Positions 26,498 to 36,847 of a DNA stretch of 64,000 bases are shown piece by piece (position 1 is the first letter of the stretch; each line of letters opens with the position of its first letter). This stretch comes from Mitsuaria sp. 7 (GTDB taxonomy: Bacteria; Pseudomonadota; Gammaproteobacteria; Burkholderiales; Burkholderiaceae_C). The stretch is taken from positions 4,048,279 through 4,112,278 of the forward strand of contig NZ_CP011514.1 in assembly GCF_001653795.1 (NCBI RefSeq), in the 5' to 3' direction. A model generated the notes under the pieces. The model worked only from the letters and a program-made list of their open reading frames with translations, was not told the DNA's origin and searched no databases. The translations under genes and the position numbers were made by a program.

Positions 26498-28149
26498 GCG
26501 TGCGCCTCCGTGGCGCCGGCCATCACGTGCAGCAGGCGTTCTTCGTCGAGTCCGTCTGCGTCGAGCTCCGCCACCTGGCGACGCTCGCGCAGCACGGTGA
26601 TGCGGTCGCTCGCGCGCAGGACTTCGGACAGCTCCGACGAGATGAAGATCAATGCCATGCCTTGCCGGCACAGCGACAGCACCTGGTCCATCAGGTCCTG
26701 CTTCGCGGCGATGTCGATGCCGCGGGTGGGTTCGTCGAGGATCAGCAAGCGAGGCTCGGTCGCGAGCCAGCGCGCGAGGATGGCCTTCTGCTGATTGCCG
26801 CCGGAGAGAAGGCCGATGGGCGTTTCCGCGTCGGCGGTCTTGATGCCGAGCTGCCGGATGAAGCGCTCGGCGAGCTCGCGTTGCGCGCCGCCGGAGAGCG
26901 TGCGCAGGATGCCGCGCCGCGCCTGCAGTGCGAGCACGATGTTCTCGCGCACGCTGAGTTCGGCGACGATGCCGTCGACCTTGCGCTCCTCGGGGCAGAA
27001 GGCCAGGCCGGCGCGAACGGCGTCGCGCGGGCTGCGCAGTCGCGCGGCGCTGCCGTCGATGCGGATCTCGCCGGTGTCGGCGCGGTCGGCGCCGAAGAGC
27101 AGGCGCGCGGTCTCGGTCCGGCCGGCGCCGAGCAGGCCCGCCAGACCCAGCACTTCGCCGGCGGCGACGTGAAGGTCGACGCCCTCGACCGCGCCACGGC
27201 GCCCGAGCCCGAGGGTGGAGAGGATCGACGGCCGCTGGCCCTCACCCCCACCCTCTCCCGCGGTGCGGGAGAGGGAGCCACCCCAGTGCGCCGACGCCCG
27301 CACCGCGCCTCTTCCTAAGTGCGCATGCGTGTCGGAGGACAAGGCGTCCGGTGGCTCCGCGAAGGAATGCGGAGCATGCGACGCGATTGACTGAGCGGGG
27401 CCACCGGATGCCTTGTCCTCGTGCTCGGTCCCGAGCATGAGGTGCACCAGTTTCATCCGCGACAGTTCCACGGCACCACGCTCGCCGACGAACTCGCCAT
27501 TGCGGAACACCGTGAAGCGATCGGCGACTGCGTAGGCCTGATCGAGGAAGTGCGTGACCAGCAGCACCGCGACGCCCTCTTCGCGCAGCTGACGGACCAT
27601 CTGCAGCAGTCGTGCCGTCTCCGCTTCATCGAGCGACGACGTCGGTTCATCGAGGATCAGCACCCTCGCCTGCTGATGCAGCGCGCGGGCGATGGCGATC
27701 ATCTGCTGGACGGCGACGGGAAAGTCGCCCAAAGGCTGCCGCACGTCGGCCTGGATGCCGAGCCGCGCCAGCGCCGCATCGGCTTCCTCGCGCACCTTCG
27801 GCCAGTCGATCGCCACCCCGCCCCAGCGGCGCGGGAAGCGTCCGGCCAGCACGTTCTCCGCCACCGAGAGATTCGGGCAGAGCTGCACTTCCTGATGGAC
27901 GACCGCGATGCCGGCGCGTTGCGCCTCCAGCGGAGACCGCGCCGCGAAAGGCACCCCATCGAGCGCGATCGTCCCCGCGTCGCGATCCTGCACCCCGGCG
28001 AGGATCTTGATCAGCGTGGACTTCCCCGCGCCGTTCTGCCCCATCAGCACCTGCACTTCGCCGGCGCGCAGCGTCAGCGCCGCGTCCACCAATGCGGGCA
28101 CCCCGCGGAAGGCCTTCGCCACCCCGCGTGCCTCCAGCACGACGGTCAT
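26494..28149 (-). CDS. ytfR: Sugar ABC importer ATPase (YtfR/MglA-like) with in-frame palindromic insertion
   Basis: 551 residues, two fused nucleotide-binding domains. Domain 1 has Walker A GQNGAGKST and Walker B LILDEPTSSLD; domain 2 has the degenerate Walker A GLLGAGRTET and LLSGGNQQK. Family members are near 500 residues; the excess is a low-complexity linker between the domains (GGPAQSIASHAPHS ... SRTAGEGGGEGQRP) encoded by two palindromic elements at 27234-27420. The frame is intact, so the protein is probably functional. Start MTVVLEARG overlaps the binding-protein stop by one base. Confidence 0.9.
   Translation of the reverse strand: MTVVLEARGVAKAFRGVPALVDAALTLRAGEVQVLMGQNGAGKSTLIKILAGVQDRDAGTIALDGVPFAARSPLEAQRAGIAVVHQEVQLCPNLSVAENVLAGRFPRRWGGVAIDWPKVREEADAALARLGIQADVRQPLGDFPVAVQQMIAIARALHQQARVLILDEPTSSLDEAETARLLQMVRQLREEGVAVLLVTHFLDQAYAVADRFTVFRNGEFVGERGAVELSRMKLVHLMLGTEHEDKASGGPAQSIASHAPHSFAEPPDALSSDTHAHLGRGAVRASAHWGGSLSRTAGEGGGEGQRPSILSTLGLGRRGAVEGVDLHVAAGEVLGLAGLLGAGRTETARLLFGADRADTGEIRIDGSAARLRSPRDAVRAGLAFCPEERKVDGIVAELSVRENIVLALQARRGILRTLSGGAQRELAERFIRQLGIKTADAETPIGLLSGGNQQKAILARWLATEPRLLILDEPTRGIDIAAKQDLMDQVLSLCRQGMALIFISSELSEVLRASDRITVLRERRQVAELDADGLDEERLLHVMAGATEAHA
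27234..27275. repeat. REP-like palindromic element, copy inside the ytfR-like gene
   Basis: GCTGGCCCTCACCCCCA followed by the 11-bp stem CCCTCTCCCGC / GCGGGAGAGGG with a GGT loop. The same unit occurs at 29167-29207, 29232-29272 (reversed) and 45305-45346 (reversed). This copy is translated. Confidence 0.88.
27335..27420. repeat. Second palindromic element inside the ytfR-like gene
   Basis: A 21-bp inverted repeat (arms 27335-27355 and 27400-27420, 20 of 21 positions complementary, beginning GAGGACAAGG) encloses a smaller perfect hairpin GCTCCGC / GCGGAGC (27354-27360, 27369-27375). It lies about 60 bases from the REP-like copy and is also translated. Confidence 0.82.
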
Positions 28150-29141
28150 CAGTACTTCCGCTTGGGGAGTTCCTGCGCCGCGACCTCGGCGGGGAAGACG
28201 CCCTCCTCGGTCACAATGCGGCGCGGCACGGTCTTGCCGGCCTTCAGGTCTTTCACCGTCTGCATGAGCTGAGGCCCCAGCAGCGGACTGCATTCCACGG
28301 TGACGTTGAGCTTGCCCGCGACCATCGCCTGGAACGCGCCCTTCACACCGTCGATCGAGATGATCAGGATGTCCTTCGCCGGCTTCAGCCCGGCCTCCTC
28401 GATCGCCTGGATCGCGCCGATCGCCATGTCGTCGTTATGCGCGTAGAGCACGTCGATGTTGCGGCCCTCGGCCTTCAGGAAGGCCTCCATGACCTCCTTG
28501 CCCTTCGCGCGGCTGAAATCGCCCGTCTGCGAGCGAACGATCTTCAGGCGCGGGTCGGCCTTGATGCCTTCCTCGAAGCCCTTCTTGCGATCGAGCGCTG
28601 GAGCGGCACCCACCGTGCCCTGCAGTTCGACGATGCGGATCTCCTTGCCCGCGGGCCGGCTCTTGACCTTGTCGGTCAGCCACTTCGCCGCGCGACGGCC
28701 TTCCTCGACGAAGTCGGAACCCATGAAGGTCGCCCACAGCGTCTGGTCCGTCTCCTGCACCGTGCGGTCGGTCAGGATCACCGGGATGCCGGCGGCTTTC
28801 GCCTCGCGCAGCACCGTGCCCCAGCCGGTCTCCACGACCGGCGAGAGCGCGATCACATCGACCTTCTGCGCGATGAAGGCGCGCAAGGCCTTGATCTGGT
28901 TCTCCTGCTTCTGCTGCGCATCGGCGAACTTGAGATCGATGCCGGACTCCTTCGCGGCCGATTTGATGGAGGCCGAATTGGCGGTACGCCATTCCGACTC
29001 CGCACCGATCTGGGAGAAGCCCAGGACGATCTTCTTGTCGGCGGCAAACGCAGTGGGCATCGCGCCGATGGCGGCGATCACGCCCATGGCGACGGACCCG
29101 AGAACGAAACGGCGGCGTGCCGCCGGACGAGCTTGGCGCAT
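28149..29141 (-). CDS. ytfQ: Sugar ABC importer periplasmic binding protein (YtfQ-like)
   Basis: 330 residues with a signal peptide (RRRFVLGSVAMGVIAA ... TAFAAD). The mature N-terminus KKIVLGFSQIGAESEWRTAN matches YtfQ-type pentose/hexose-furanose binding proteins of the type I periplasmic fold; YAHNDDMAIGAIQAIEEAG is the conserved hinge-region segment. First gene of the importer operon. A pair of inverted REP-like elements lies between it and the TonB-dependent receptor stop. Confidence 0.9.
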   Translation of the reverse strand: MRQARPAARRRFVLGSVAMGVIAAIGAMPTAFAADKKIVLGFSQIGAESEWRTANSASIKSAAKESGIDLKFADAQQKQENQIKALRAFIAQKVDVIALSPVVETGWGTVLREAKAAGIPVILTDRTVQETDQTLWATFMGSDFVEEGRRAAKWLTDKVKSRPAGKEIRIVELQGTVGAAPALDRKKGFEEGIKADPRLKIVRSQTGDFSRAKGKEVMEAFLKAEGRNIDVLYAHNDDMAIGAIQAIEEAGLKPAKDILIISIDGVKGAFQAMVAGKLNVTVECSPLLGPQLMQTVKDLKAGKTVPRRIVTEEGVFPAEVAAQELPKRKY

Positions 29142-29166
29142 GAAAACTCCTTGGTATGCGACGGTC

Positions 29167-29272
29167 GCTGGCCCTCACCCCTGCCCTCTCCCGCAAGCGG
29201 GAGAGGGAGTCCGACCGACGCCCTTCTGACCCCCTCTCCCGCTTGCGGGAGAGGGTGGTGGTGAGGGCCAGC
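29167..29272. repeat. Inverted pair of REP-like elements (BIME-like)
   Basis: Two copies of the palindromic unit in opposite orientation (29167-29207 and 29232-29272), each with the stem CCCTCTCCCGC / GCGGGAGAGGG and the flank GCTGGCCCTCACC. Together they form a long inverted repeat between the receptor gene and ytfQ. It may limit read-through or protect mRNA ends. Confidence 0.88.
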
Positions 29273-29304
29273 GGCGGTGGAAGTGAAGAGGCCTCGTGAA
29301 CGGA

Positions 29305-32079
29305 TCAGTACTTCGCGTTGAAGCTCAAGCCGTAGAACTTGTCGTCCGACCGGATGTCGTGCGGGAAGCTCTCGTTCTGGAAGTAGCTGTAGTACTTCGA
29401 CCCGGTCAGGTTGTTGGCGTTGAAGCTCACGCTCAGCTTCTCGCTGAACGCGTAGCCGATCGCGAAGTCCAGCCGGCCGTAGTCCTTGACGCGGTTGTAG
29501 GTCGGGGCCACGTTCGGGTCGCAGGCCGCGACGGCCATGCCGTTCTCGGTCGACGGCGCCAGCAGGCAGCCGAAGGAGCCTTCGTTGAACTTGCTGCGCC
29601 AGGTGTAGGTCAGCCGGCTGGTGAAGCCGTACTTCTCGTACAGCACGCCCGCGTTGTAGCTGTGCTTGGACACACCCAGCAGCGGCTTGCCGAACAGCGG
29701 ATCGGTCCTGGTGTTCACCTTGCTGTCCGCCAGCGTGTAGTTGCCGAAGACGCCCAGCCCGCTGAACGCGCCCGGCAGGAAGTCCATGAAGTACTGGCCG
29801 CTCAGCTCCAGGCCCTTCAGCGTCGCCTTGCCCAGGTTGCGCGGACGGCTGATGTCGTACTCGACGCCGTCGATGACTTCCGGCGCGGTCGAGCGCACGA
29901 CGCGGTTCTTCAGCACGCGGTGGTACACCGCCGCCTGCAGGTAGCTGCCCTTGTTGAAGTACTTCTCGATCGACAGGTCGTAGGCCGTGCTGGTCTGGTC
30001 CTTCAAGTCGGAGTTGCCGCCGCTGCCGCTCGGACGGATGTTGGCGTTGGTCGGGATCGAGTAGGTCAGCGAGGGGTTCAGGTCACCCAGCGCCGGACGC
30101 GACATCGTCTTGCCCGCCGTGGCGCGCACCAGCAGGTTGGGCACCACCTCCAGCTTGGCGCTGAAGTTGGGCAGGAAGCGCGAGGCCGTCGACGACGCGG
30201 TCTGCGGCGTCACCACGCCGTTGATCCGACCGGCGCCGCTGATGTCACGCTCCAGACGCACGAAGCGGCCACCGATCACGCCGTCCAGCGGCAGGCCGGC
30301 GAGCTTGGTCTCGTAATGCGGCTGCACGTAGACCGCGTAGGTCTTCTCGTCGCTGTCGTAGTTGTTGAGCGGGTCGTAGGACGGATCCCCCAAAGCGCCG
30401 CCGTACAGCGCGCGCAGCGTGTCCGTGTTGTTGAGCAGGTAGTCCGGATTCGGCGTCATCCACGGCGAGCAGTTGTTGATCTGCGGGATGCAATTCGGCG
30501 CCGTGATCAGGAAGTTGCCCGGCAGCTGCGTCGCGCTGCTCACCAGCGTCGCGCGGTTGCCGCCGGGGGCGTTCGGGCCGCCCGGCGCATTGGCGCGCCA
30601 GTGCGATTCGCGCTTGGTCACGCGGGCGCCGAAGTCGACGTTGCTGATGAAGCCGCCCAGCTCGTAGTTGCCGCTCAGGGCCACCGCGTCCTGCTTGGAC
30701 TTGGCGCGGTTGATGTCCTGGAACAGCGAGTTGGCGAAGCGGAAGTCCGTCGCCTGGCCGAGCGGGTTGCCCGGCATGTTGGTCGTGCCGTAGCCGCCGT
30801 TGTTGATCACGATGTCGACGGCGCTGATCTGCTTGCCGAGGTCGACGATGACCGTGCGATTGCTGTTGGTCGACTCCATCCGCGACAGGTCGAGATTCAT
30901 CGACAGCGGACCCGAGTTGTACTTCCAGCCGCCGGCCAGCACGCGCTGGTCGGTGGACTGCTTCTTGGCCTGCGTGCTGGTCAGGCCGGGCACGTTGTTG
31001 AAGGTCGCCGACACGCCGTTGCACAGGCGCTGGATCGGCTGCGACGACGGGCCGAGGAAGCCCGCGCCGTCGACGTGCGCGTCGAAGCAGTCGTCGCTGC
31101 CCTTCGGGTTGGTGATGTTCTGCGCCGCGAAGATGTCCGAGAAGATGAAGAAGGTCGCGAACTTCGCGCGATAGCCGGCGTAGAGGCCGTCGACGTAGAA
31201 CTCGTTCTCCTGGTTCGGGCGCCACTGGAAGGACGCGTTGACCTGCGGACGCTGGTACTCGCCGGTGTCGGTCAGGCCGCCGACGCAGGTCGGCAGTACC
31301 AGGCCGGGGGCTCCGGGCGGGCCGTTGGTGCCCGAGCGCGGATCGCAGTTGAACGAGATCGGCCGGTTGAACTTGTGGTCGGCGTAGGAGATGTCGACCA
31401 GGCCGCCCATCTCGCCCGCGGGCGTGTTGGTGCGGTAGGAACCGAGCACGCCCAGCTTGGTGCTGGGCTTGTCGGCGTAGTCGCCCTGGCTCGCGCGGCC
31501 GTTGACGACCAGCGTCAGGCCCTTGGCGAACTCCATGGGCTTGCGCAGCTTCAGGTCGATCGCGCCGGCGACGCCGCCTTCGATCAGGTTGGCGCCGGCC
31601 GACTTGTAGACGTTGGCGCGCGAGATCGCTTCCGCGGGCAAGTCCTGGAACGCGAAGCCGCGGCCCACGCCGGTGAACATCTCGCGACCGTCGACGGTCG
31701 TGATGATGTCGCCGATGCCGCGGATCAGCGGGTTCACGATCTCGTTGTTGAAGTTGACGACGGTCTGCACGCCGGGCACGCGCTGCAGCGCCTCGGCCAC
31801 CGTGTTGTCGGGGAACTTGCCGATGTCGTCGGCGACGATGGATTCGACGACCTGGTCGGCGTCGCGCTTGGTCTGCACCGCCGCCGCGCGGCTGGCGCGC
31901 TGGCCGACGATGACCACCTGCTCCAGCTTCGTGCCCGCCGCGCCCGAAGCGGCAGTCTCAGGAGCGGCAGGCGCCTTGGGCGCGTCCTGCGCCAGGACCT
32001 GCTGGCCGGCCAGGCACAGCGTGAGGCAGGCGGCGGCCGAGATCGGCGAAAGCCGGAGGGAGTTGGGGATTCGATTCAT
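29305..32079 (-). CDS. TonB-dependent outer-membrane receptor (carbohydrate type)
   Basis: 924 residues: signal peptide (to GQQVLA), an N-terminal plug with KLEQVVIVGQRASRAAA and RVPGVQTVVNFNNEIVNPLI, and a 22-strand barrel ending in the usual terminal aromatic signature (GLSFNAKY). The plug and barrel pattern resembles the large TonB-dependent receptors of Xanthomonas/Caulobacter-type glycan loci. It probably brings oligosaccharides released by the surface enzymes into the periplasm for the two ABC importers. Start MNRIPNSL is preceded by GGAGACAAC. Confidence 0.93.
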   Translation of the reverse strand: MNRIPNSLRLSPISAAACLTLCLAGQQVLAQDAPKAPAAPETAASGAAGTKLEQVVIVGQRASRAAAVQTKRDADQVVESIVADDIGKFPDNTVAEALQRVPGVQTVVNFNNEIVNPLIRGIGDIITTVDGREMFTGVGRGFAFQDLPAEAISRANVYKSAGANLIEGGVAGAIDLKLRKPMEFAKGLTLVVNGRASQGDYADKPSTKLGVLGSYRTNTPAGEMGGLVDISYADHKFNRPISFNCDPRSGTNGPPGAPGLVLPTCVGGLTDTGEYQRPQVNASFQWRPNQENEFYVDGLYAGYRAKFATFFIFSDIFAAQNITNPKGSDDCFDAHVDGAGFLGPSSQPIQRLCNGVSATFNNVPGLTSTQAKKQSTDQRVLAGGWKYNSGPLSMNLDLSRMESTNSNRTVIVDLGKQISAVDIVINNGGYGTTNMPGNPLGQATDFRFANSLFQDINRAKSKQDAVALSGNYELGGFISNVDFGARVTKRESHWRANAPGGPNAPGGNRATLVSSATQLPGNFLITAPNCIPQINNCSPWMTPNPDYLLNNTDTLRALYGGALGDPSYDPLNNYDSDEKTYAVYVQPHYETKLAGLPLDGVIGGRFVRLERDISGAGRINGVVTPQTASSTASRFLPNFSAKLEVVPNLLVRATAGKTMSRPALGDLNPSLTYSIPTNANIRPSGSGGNSDLKDQTSTAYDLSIEKYFNKGSYLQAAVYHRVLKNRVVRSTAPEVIDGVEYDISRPRNLGKATLKGLELSGQYFMDFLPGAFSGLGVFGNYTLADSKVNTRTDPLFGKPLLGVSKHSYNAGVLYEKYGFTSRLTYTWRSKFNEGSFGCLLAPSTENGMAVAACDPNVAPTYNRVKDYGRLDFAIGYAFSEKLSVSFNANNLTGSKYYSYFQNESFPHDIRSDDKFYGLSFNAKY

Positions 32080-32416
32080 TGTTGTCTCCAAGGGCCTCGT
32101 GACCGGTGCGCGGGGAGGAACGCGCGCCTGGTCCGGGCCGGGTTTTAATACAAACAACTTTTCTTGCAGTATTCGACGAGATTCGGCGCCCTGCCGGCAC
32201 TCGATGCGTGCCTGCCGTTGCCCCGGTGTGGCGGGATCTCCGCCCGGACCGGTCCTACTGAAAGCTCTTCAGGAAGCTCTGCATGCCGTGGGAATCGGCG
32301 CGAACGCTCTGACCGCTGCCCGGGCCCGGCAGTGCGCTCCGGGCAGTTCCAGCACGGTCTTTCAGGACCTTAGCGTTCGGTTTTTGTGATTATTCACAAA
32401 TTAATTCGTTATAAAC
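32080..32416. other. 337-bp non-coding region upstream of the TonB-dependent receptor gene
   Basis: No convincing reading frame. It should hold the receptor promoter. It contains an AT-rich patch at 32143-32165 (TTTTAATACAAACAACTT), an imperfect palindrome CTGAAAGCTCTTCAG at 32258-32272 and a perfect dyad at 32383-32400. No T-rich terminator for the upstream importer operon is seen. Confidence 0.6.
32383..32400. promoter_or_regulatory. Perfect dyad upstream of the receptor gene
   Basis: TTTGTGA-TTAT-TCACAAA, 7-bp arms with a 4-base spacer. It resembles a CRP half-site pair but CRP sites have a 6-base spacer, so another regulator is likelier. It is 17 bases beyond the stop of the binding-protein gene and about 300 bp upstream of the receptor start. 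Confidence 0.45.
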
Positions 32417-33874
32417 CTAGCGCAAACCATGAGAGACGTCGGCCTGTGCCGTCGGCGCCACGCCGAGGAAGCGCGACTCGCGCTCCAGCAGGCGGTTGAT
32501 GCGTTCCTGACCCTTGGCCAGGGTCGCGTCCAGCGGCTCGCCGGAGACCACGATGGAGGCCACCGTGTCGCCCAGCAGGCCCATCACGCGGGACTGCCGC
32601 GCGACCGTCGTCGGCAGGCCGGTGCCGTGCGCGGCGACCGGTCCGAGCGACGCGCGCATCGGCAGCGCCTTGAACGCGGCGCTGTCGACCGCCGACTGCC
32701 GCGCGGGCAGTTGGCCGGTGCGGGCCCAGGCCAGGCTCTCGTCGTTGAGGAAGCGCAGGAAACGCAGCGCCGCGGCGCGCTCCTGCGGCGTCTGCCGCGG
32801 GTTGCGCAGCATCACCCAGACGTGGCTGTCGGCCCAGGTCGCCGGTTGTCCGAAGAGGGAGGGCTCGGGCAGCGCCTCGTACTGGTTGCTCAGCGGATTG
32901 CCGGGCTTGGCCGCGCGCGTGGTGAGCTCGCCCAGCAGCCAGGTGCCGTTGGGCATCACGCCACCGGCGCCGCCCATGAAGGCCTGCAGCGCGGCGCTGT
33001 AGTCCATGTTGCGCGTGGACAGGCCCTCGGCGTAGACGGTGCGCATGAACTGCACGGCCTCGCGGACCTGCGGGCTGGTCAGATCGACGGCCTGGTCGCC
33101 GCGCGGGAACAGCGTGCCGCCCTGCTGCGCGACCAGCCCCAGCACCGAGCGCGCGAAGAAGCTCGGATCGTTCAGCGTCAGCCAGACGAAGTAGGGCTTG
33201 CCGGTCGCGCGCTTGAAGGCGCGCGCCTGGGCTAGCGCCTGCGCCGTGGAGGTCGGCAGGCGTGCATGGCCCTTCGCATCGACGAGTCCCGCCTGCTTCA
33301 TCAGCCCGAGGTTGATGTGCCACAGCGCCGCATGCGAGTCGTACGGCAGCGCGACGACGTGGCCGCCGAAGGTCACGCCGTGGCGCGCATGCGGGGTGAA
33401 GTCGGCGACGTCCACGCCCTCGCGGGCGAAGCCGTTCTCGAGCGGCTGCAGCAGGTCGCGCTTGGCGAAGTCGCCCAGCACCGAGCTGTGCATGATCGCG
33501 ATGCTCGGCAGGTCGCCGCCCACGATGCGCGCGCCGAGTTGCTGGTAGTAGGCCGAGTGCTCCACCACCTGCGTGTCGACGCGGATGCGGCCGGCCTCGC
33601 GGGCGTTGAAGCGGTTGGTGAGCGCGGTGATGATCCCGCACTCGCTGCTGGCCTTGGACGGGTCGGTGACCTGGCCGTACTCGGCATCGCAGCTGCCGAA
33701 GAAGCGGGCGAGCGTGATGTGGATCTCGCCGCCCTGCCCCGCCTGACCCTGCGCGAAGGCAGCGATGCCGGCGAGGCTCAGACACGTGGCGACGGCGAGC
33801 CGGCGCCACGGCGAGCGCGCACAGGCCATCGCGCCTTGCTTGATGCGTTGCTGCTTCATGCGTTGCTGCTTCAT
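32417..33874 (-). CDS. Oligosaccharide ABC importer binding protein (MalE-like)
   Basis: 485 residues with an export signal (SPWRRLAVATCLSLAGIAAFAQ) and a family-1 solute-binding fold (VVALPYDSHAALWHINLGLMKQAG; GVMPNGTWLLGELT). The first residues MKQQRMKQQRIKQ come from a 15-bp tandem duplication of ATGAAGCAGCAACGC, giving two alternative start codons (33874 and 33859). ATG 33874 overlaps the permease stop as ATGA. Last gene of the galT-to-importer operon. Confidence 0.87.
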   Translation of the reverse strand: MKQQRMKQQRIKQGAMACARSPWRRLAVATCLSLAGIAAFAQGQAGQGGEIHITLARFFGSCDAEYGQVTDPSKASSECGIITALTNRFNAREAGRIRVDTQVVEHSAYYQQLGARIVGGDLPSIAIMHSSVLGDFAKRDLLQPLENGFAREGVDVADFTPHARHGVTFGGHVVALPYDSHAALWHINLGLMKQAGLVDAKGHARLPTSTAQALAQARAFKRATGKPYFVWLTLNDPSFFARSVLGLVAQQGGTLFPRGDQAVDLTSPQVREAVQFMRTVYAEGLSTRNMDYSAALQAFMGGAGGVMPNGTWLLGELTTRAAKPGNPLSNQYEALPEPSLFGQPATWADSHVWVMLRNPRQTPQERAAALRFLRFLNDESLAWARTGQLPARQSAVDSAAFKALPMRASLGPVAAHGTGLPTTVARQSRVMGLLGDTVASIVVSGEPLDATLAKGQERINRLLERESRFLGVAPTAQADVSHGLR

Positions 33875-34710
33875 GCGGCCTTCCCTCCCGCCACCGCCGC
33901 GACGATGTGCCGCTGGAAGAAGGCATAGAGCACCAGCACCGGCAGCGCCGCGAAGACCGCCTGCGCCATCAGGAAGCCCAGGCCCTCGGACTGCGCGAAG
34001 TTGGTCTGCGTGGCCGCCAGGCCCAGCGTCAGCGTGTACATCTCGGGACGGGTCGCGGAGATCAGCGGCCACAGGTAGTCGTTCCAAGCGGCCAGGAAGC
34101 TGAAGATGCCCAGCGTCGCCTGCGCCGGCAGCGTCTGCGGCAGGATCACGCGCCAGAAGATCTTCCAGCGCGAGGCGTTGTCCATCAGCGCGGCTTCTTC
34201 GAGTTCACGCGGGATCGCCTTGAAGAACTGCGTCATAAGGAACACACCGAACGGCGCGGCCAGGCGCGGCAGGATCAGCCCGGCATAGCTGTTGTGCAGG
34301 CCGAGTTCCGCGAAGATGCGGTGCAGCGGGATCACGACCGCGGGCTCCGGGACCGCGAGGCCGGCCAGCGCGAGCGCGAAGGCGATGCGGCGGCCGGGGA
34401 ACTCGCAGCGCGCGAATCCGTAGCCCGCGAGCGAGGAGATGAACAGCACCAGCGCCGTCTGCACCAGCGCCACCACGCAGCTGTTGAGCACCCAGCGGAA
34501 CACGGCGGGATTGGCGAGGATGTCCGCGTAGTTGCGCAGCGTGAAGGGCGTGGTGAGGATGGCGTCGGTGCGCTCCATCAGGACCGCGTTCGACTTCAGC
34601 GACAGTGCGAAGACCCACGCGAGCGGCAGCATCCACAGCAACGCCAGCGCGATCGCCGCGCCGAGGAGCGCCCGGTCCCACGGACCGTTCTGCCAGACGC
34701 GGGCGCTCAT
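33871..34710 (-). CDS. Oligosaccharide ABC importer permease (MalG-like)
   Basis: 279 residues, about six helices. The EAA loop reads ELEEAALMDNASRWKIFWRVILPQ, typical of MalG-type subunits that contact the ATPase. Start MSARVWQNG overlaps the preceding permease stop by 4 bases. Forms the channel with the MalF-like subunit. Confidence 0.9.
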   Translation of the reverse strand: MSARVWQNGPWDRALLGAAIALALLWMLPLAWVFALSLKSNAVLMERTDAILTTPFTLRNYADILANPAVFRWVLNSCVVALVQTALVLFISSLAGYGFARCEFPGRRIAFALALAGLAVPEPAVVIPLHRIFAELGLHNSYAGLILPRLAAPFGVFLMTQFFKAIPRELEEAALMDNASRWKIFWRVILPQTLPAQATLGIFSFLAAWNDYLWPLISATRPEMYTLTLGLAATQTNFAQSEGLGFLMAQAVFAALPVLVLYAFFQRHIVAAVAGGKAA

Positions 34711-35671
34711 GCCTGTGCTCCTTCGCGGCGCTCGGCCCAGCGTTGGAACGACACGCCCAGCACCATCAGCACGAACAGGATCTGCGCCGCCGCGGCGGAG
34801 TAGCCCAGCGCCCACTGGTCGAAGAGCGCCTCGTAGATGAACATCACCATCGTGCGGGTGCTGTTGTTCGGACCGCCATTGGTCAGCAGCTGCGCCTGGC
34901 CAAAGACCTGCAACTGGCCGATGACCTGGATGATGGCGACCATGATGAGCGTGCGGCGCAGTGCCGGCAGCGTGATGAAGCGGAAGCTGCGCCAGCGGCT
35001 GGCGTTGTCCAGCGCGGCGGCTTCGTAGAGGTCGGGCGGGATCTGCTGCAGCGCGGCGAGGATCAGCATCATCGGCAGGCCGATGCCCCACCACAGCGTG
35101 ACCAGGGCGATGAAGGGCAGCGCGAGGGATTCGTTGCTCAGCGGGGCGAGGTCCGGCAGGCCGAAAGCCGCGAGGCTCTGGCTCAGCAGCCCGCGGTCGG
35201 GCAGCAGCACGAGACGCCAGATCAGCGTGACGACCGTCACCGAGAGCACGTTGGACGCGAAGAAGGTGCCGCGCAGCCACGCGCCGGTGCGGCCGGGGCG
35301 GTTGAGCACCAGCGCGAGCGCCAGGCCCAACCCGACGAAGGCCGGCGTGCAGATCGCCGCGAAGAAGATGGTGTTGCGCGCGCAGCGCAGGAAGGTCTCG
35401 TCGCGCACCAGGTCGAGGAAGTTGGCCAGCCCGACGAACTGGCCCTTGCCGGTCAGCAGGTCGACGGCATTGAAGGACAGCCAGAAGCCTTCCAGCACCG
35501 GCGCCGCAAGCAGGCCCAGGTAGCAGAGCGCGAACGGCGCGATGAAGGCCCAGCCCACCCAGGCCGGGCCGTCCATCGCGGAGCGGCCCAGCGCGCCGCG
35601 CGGCGGCTCGGCGCCGGTCGCGACGTCCGCCGCTTCCCGCACGGCGTCGTTGGCGGTGAGGTTCGCGGCGC

Positions 35672-35675
<4 letters not shown>
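34707..35675 (-). CDS. Oligosaccharide ABC importer permease (MalF-like)
   Basis: 322 residues with a long cytoplasmic N-terminus and about six helices. The EAA loop DLYEAAALDNASRWRSFRFITLP is intact, and TNGGPNNSTRTMVMFIYEALF is the usual MalF/UgpA segment. Start MSAANLTAND overlaps the ATPase stop by 4 bases, continuing the chain of coupled genes. Confidence 0.9.
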
Positions 35676-36835
<1,160 letters not shown>

Positions 36836-36847
36836 ACGTCTCCTACC

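Noticed and set aside
29296..32148. Long open frame on the plus strand opposite the TonB-dependent receptor gene
   Set aside because: Arg/Val/Ala-rich translation without domains; a by-product of high GC and codon bias of the real receptor gene.
32383..32400. CRP-binding site
   Set aside because: TGTGA and TCACA are separated by 4 bases, not the 6 needed for CRP, so it is listed only as a dyad.
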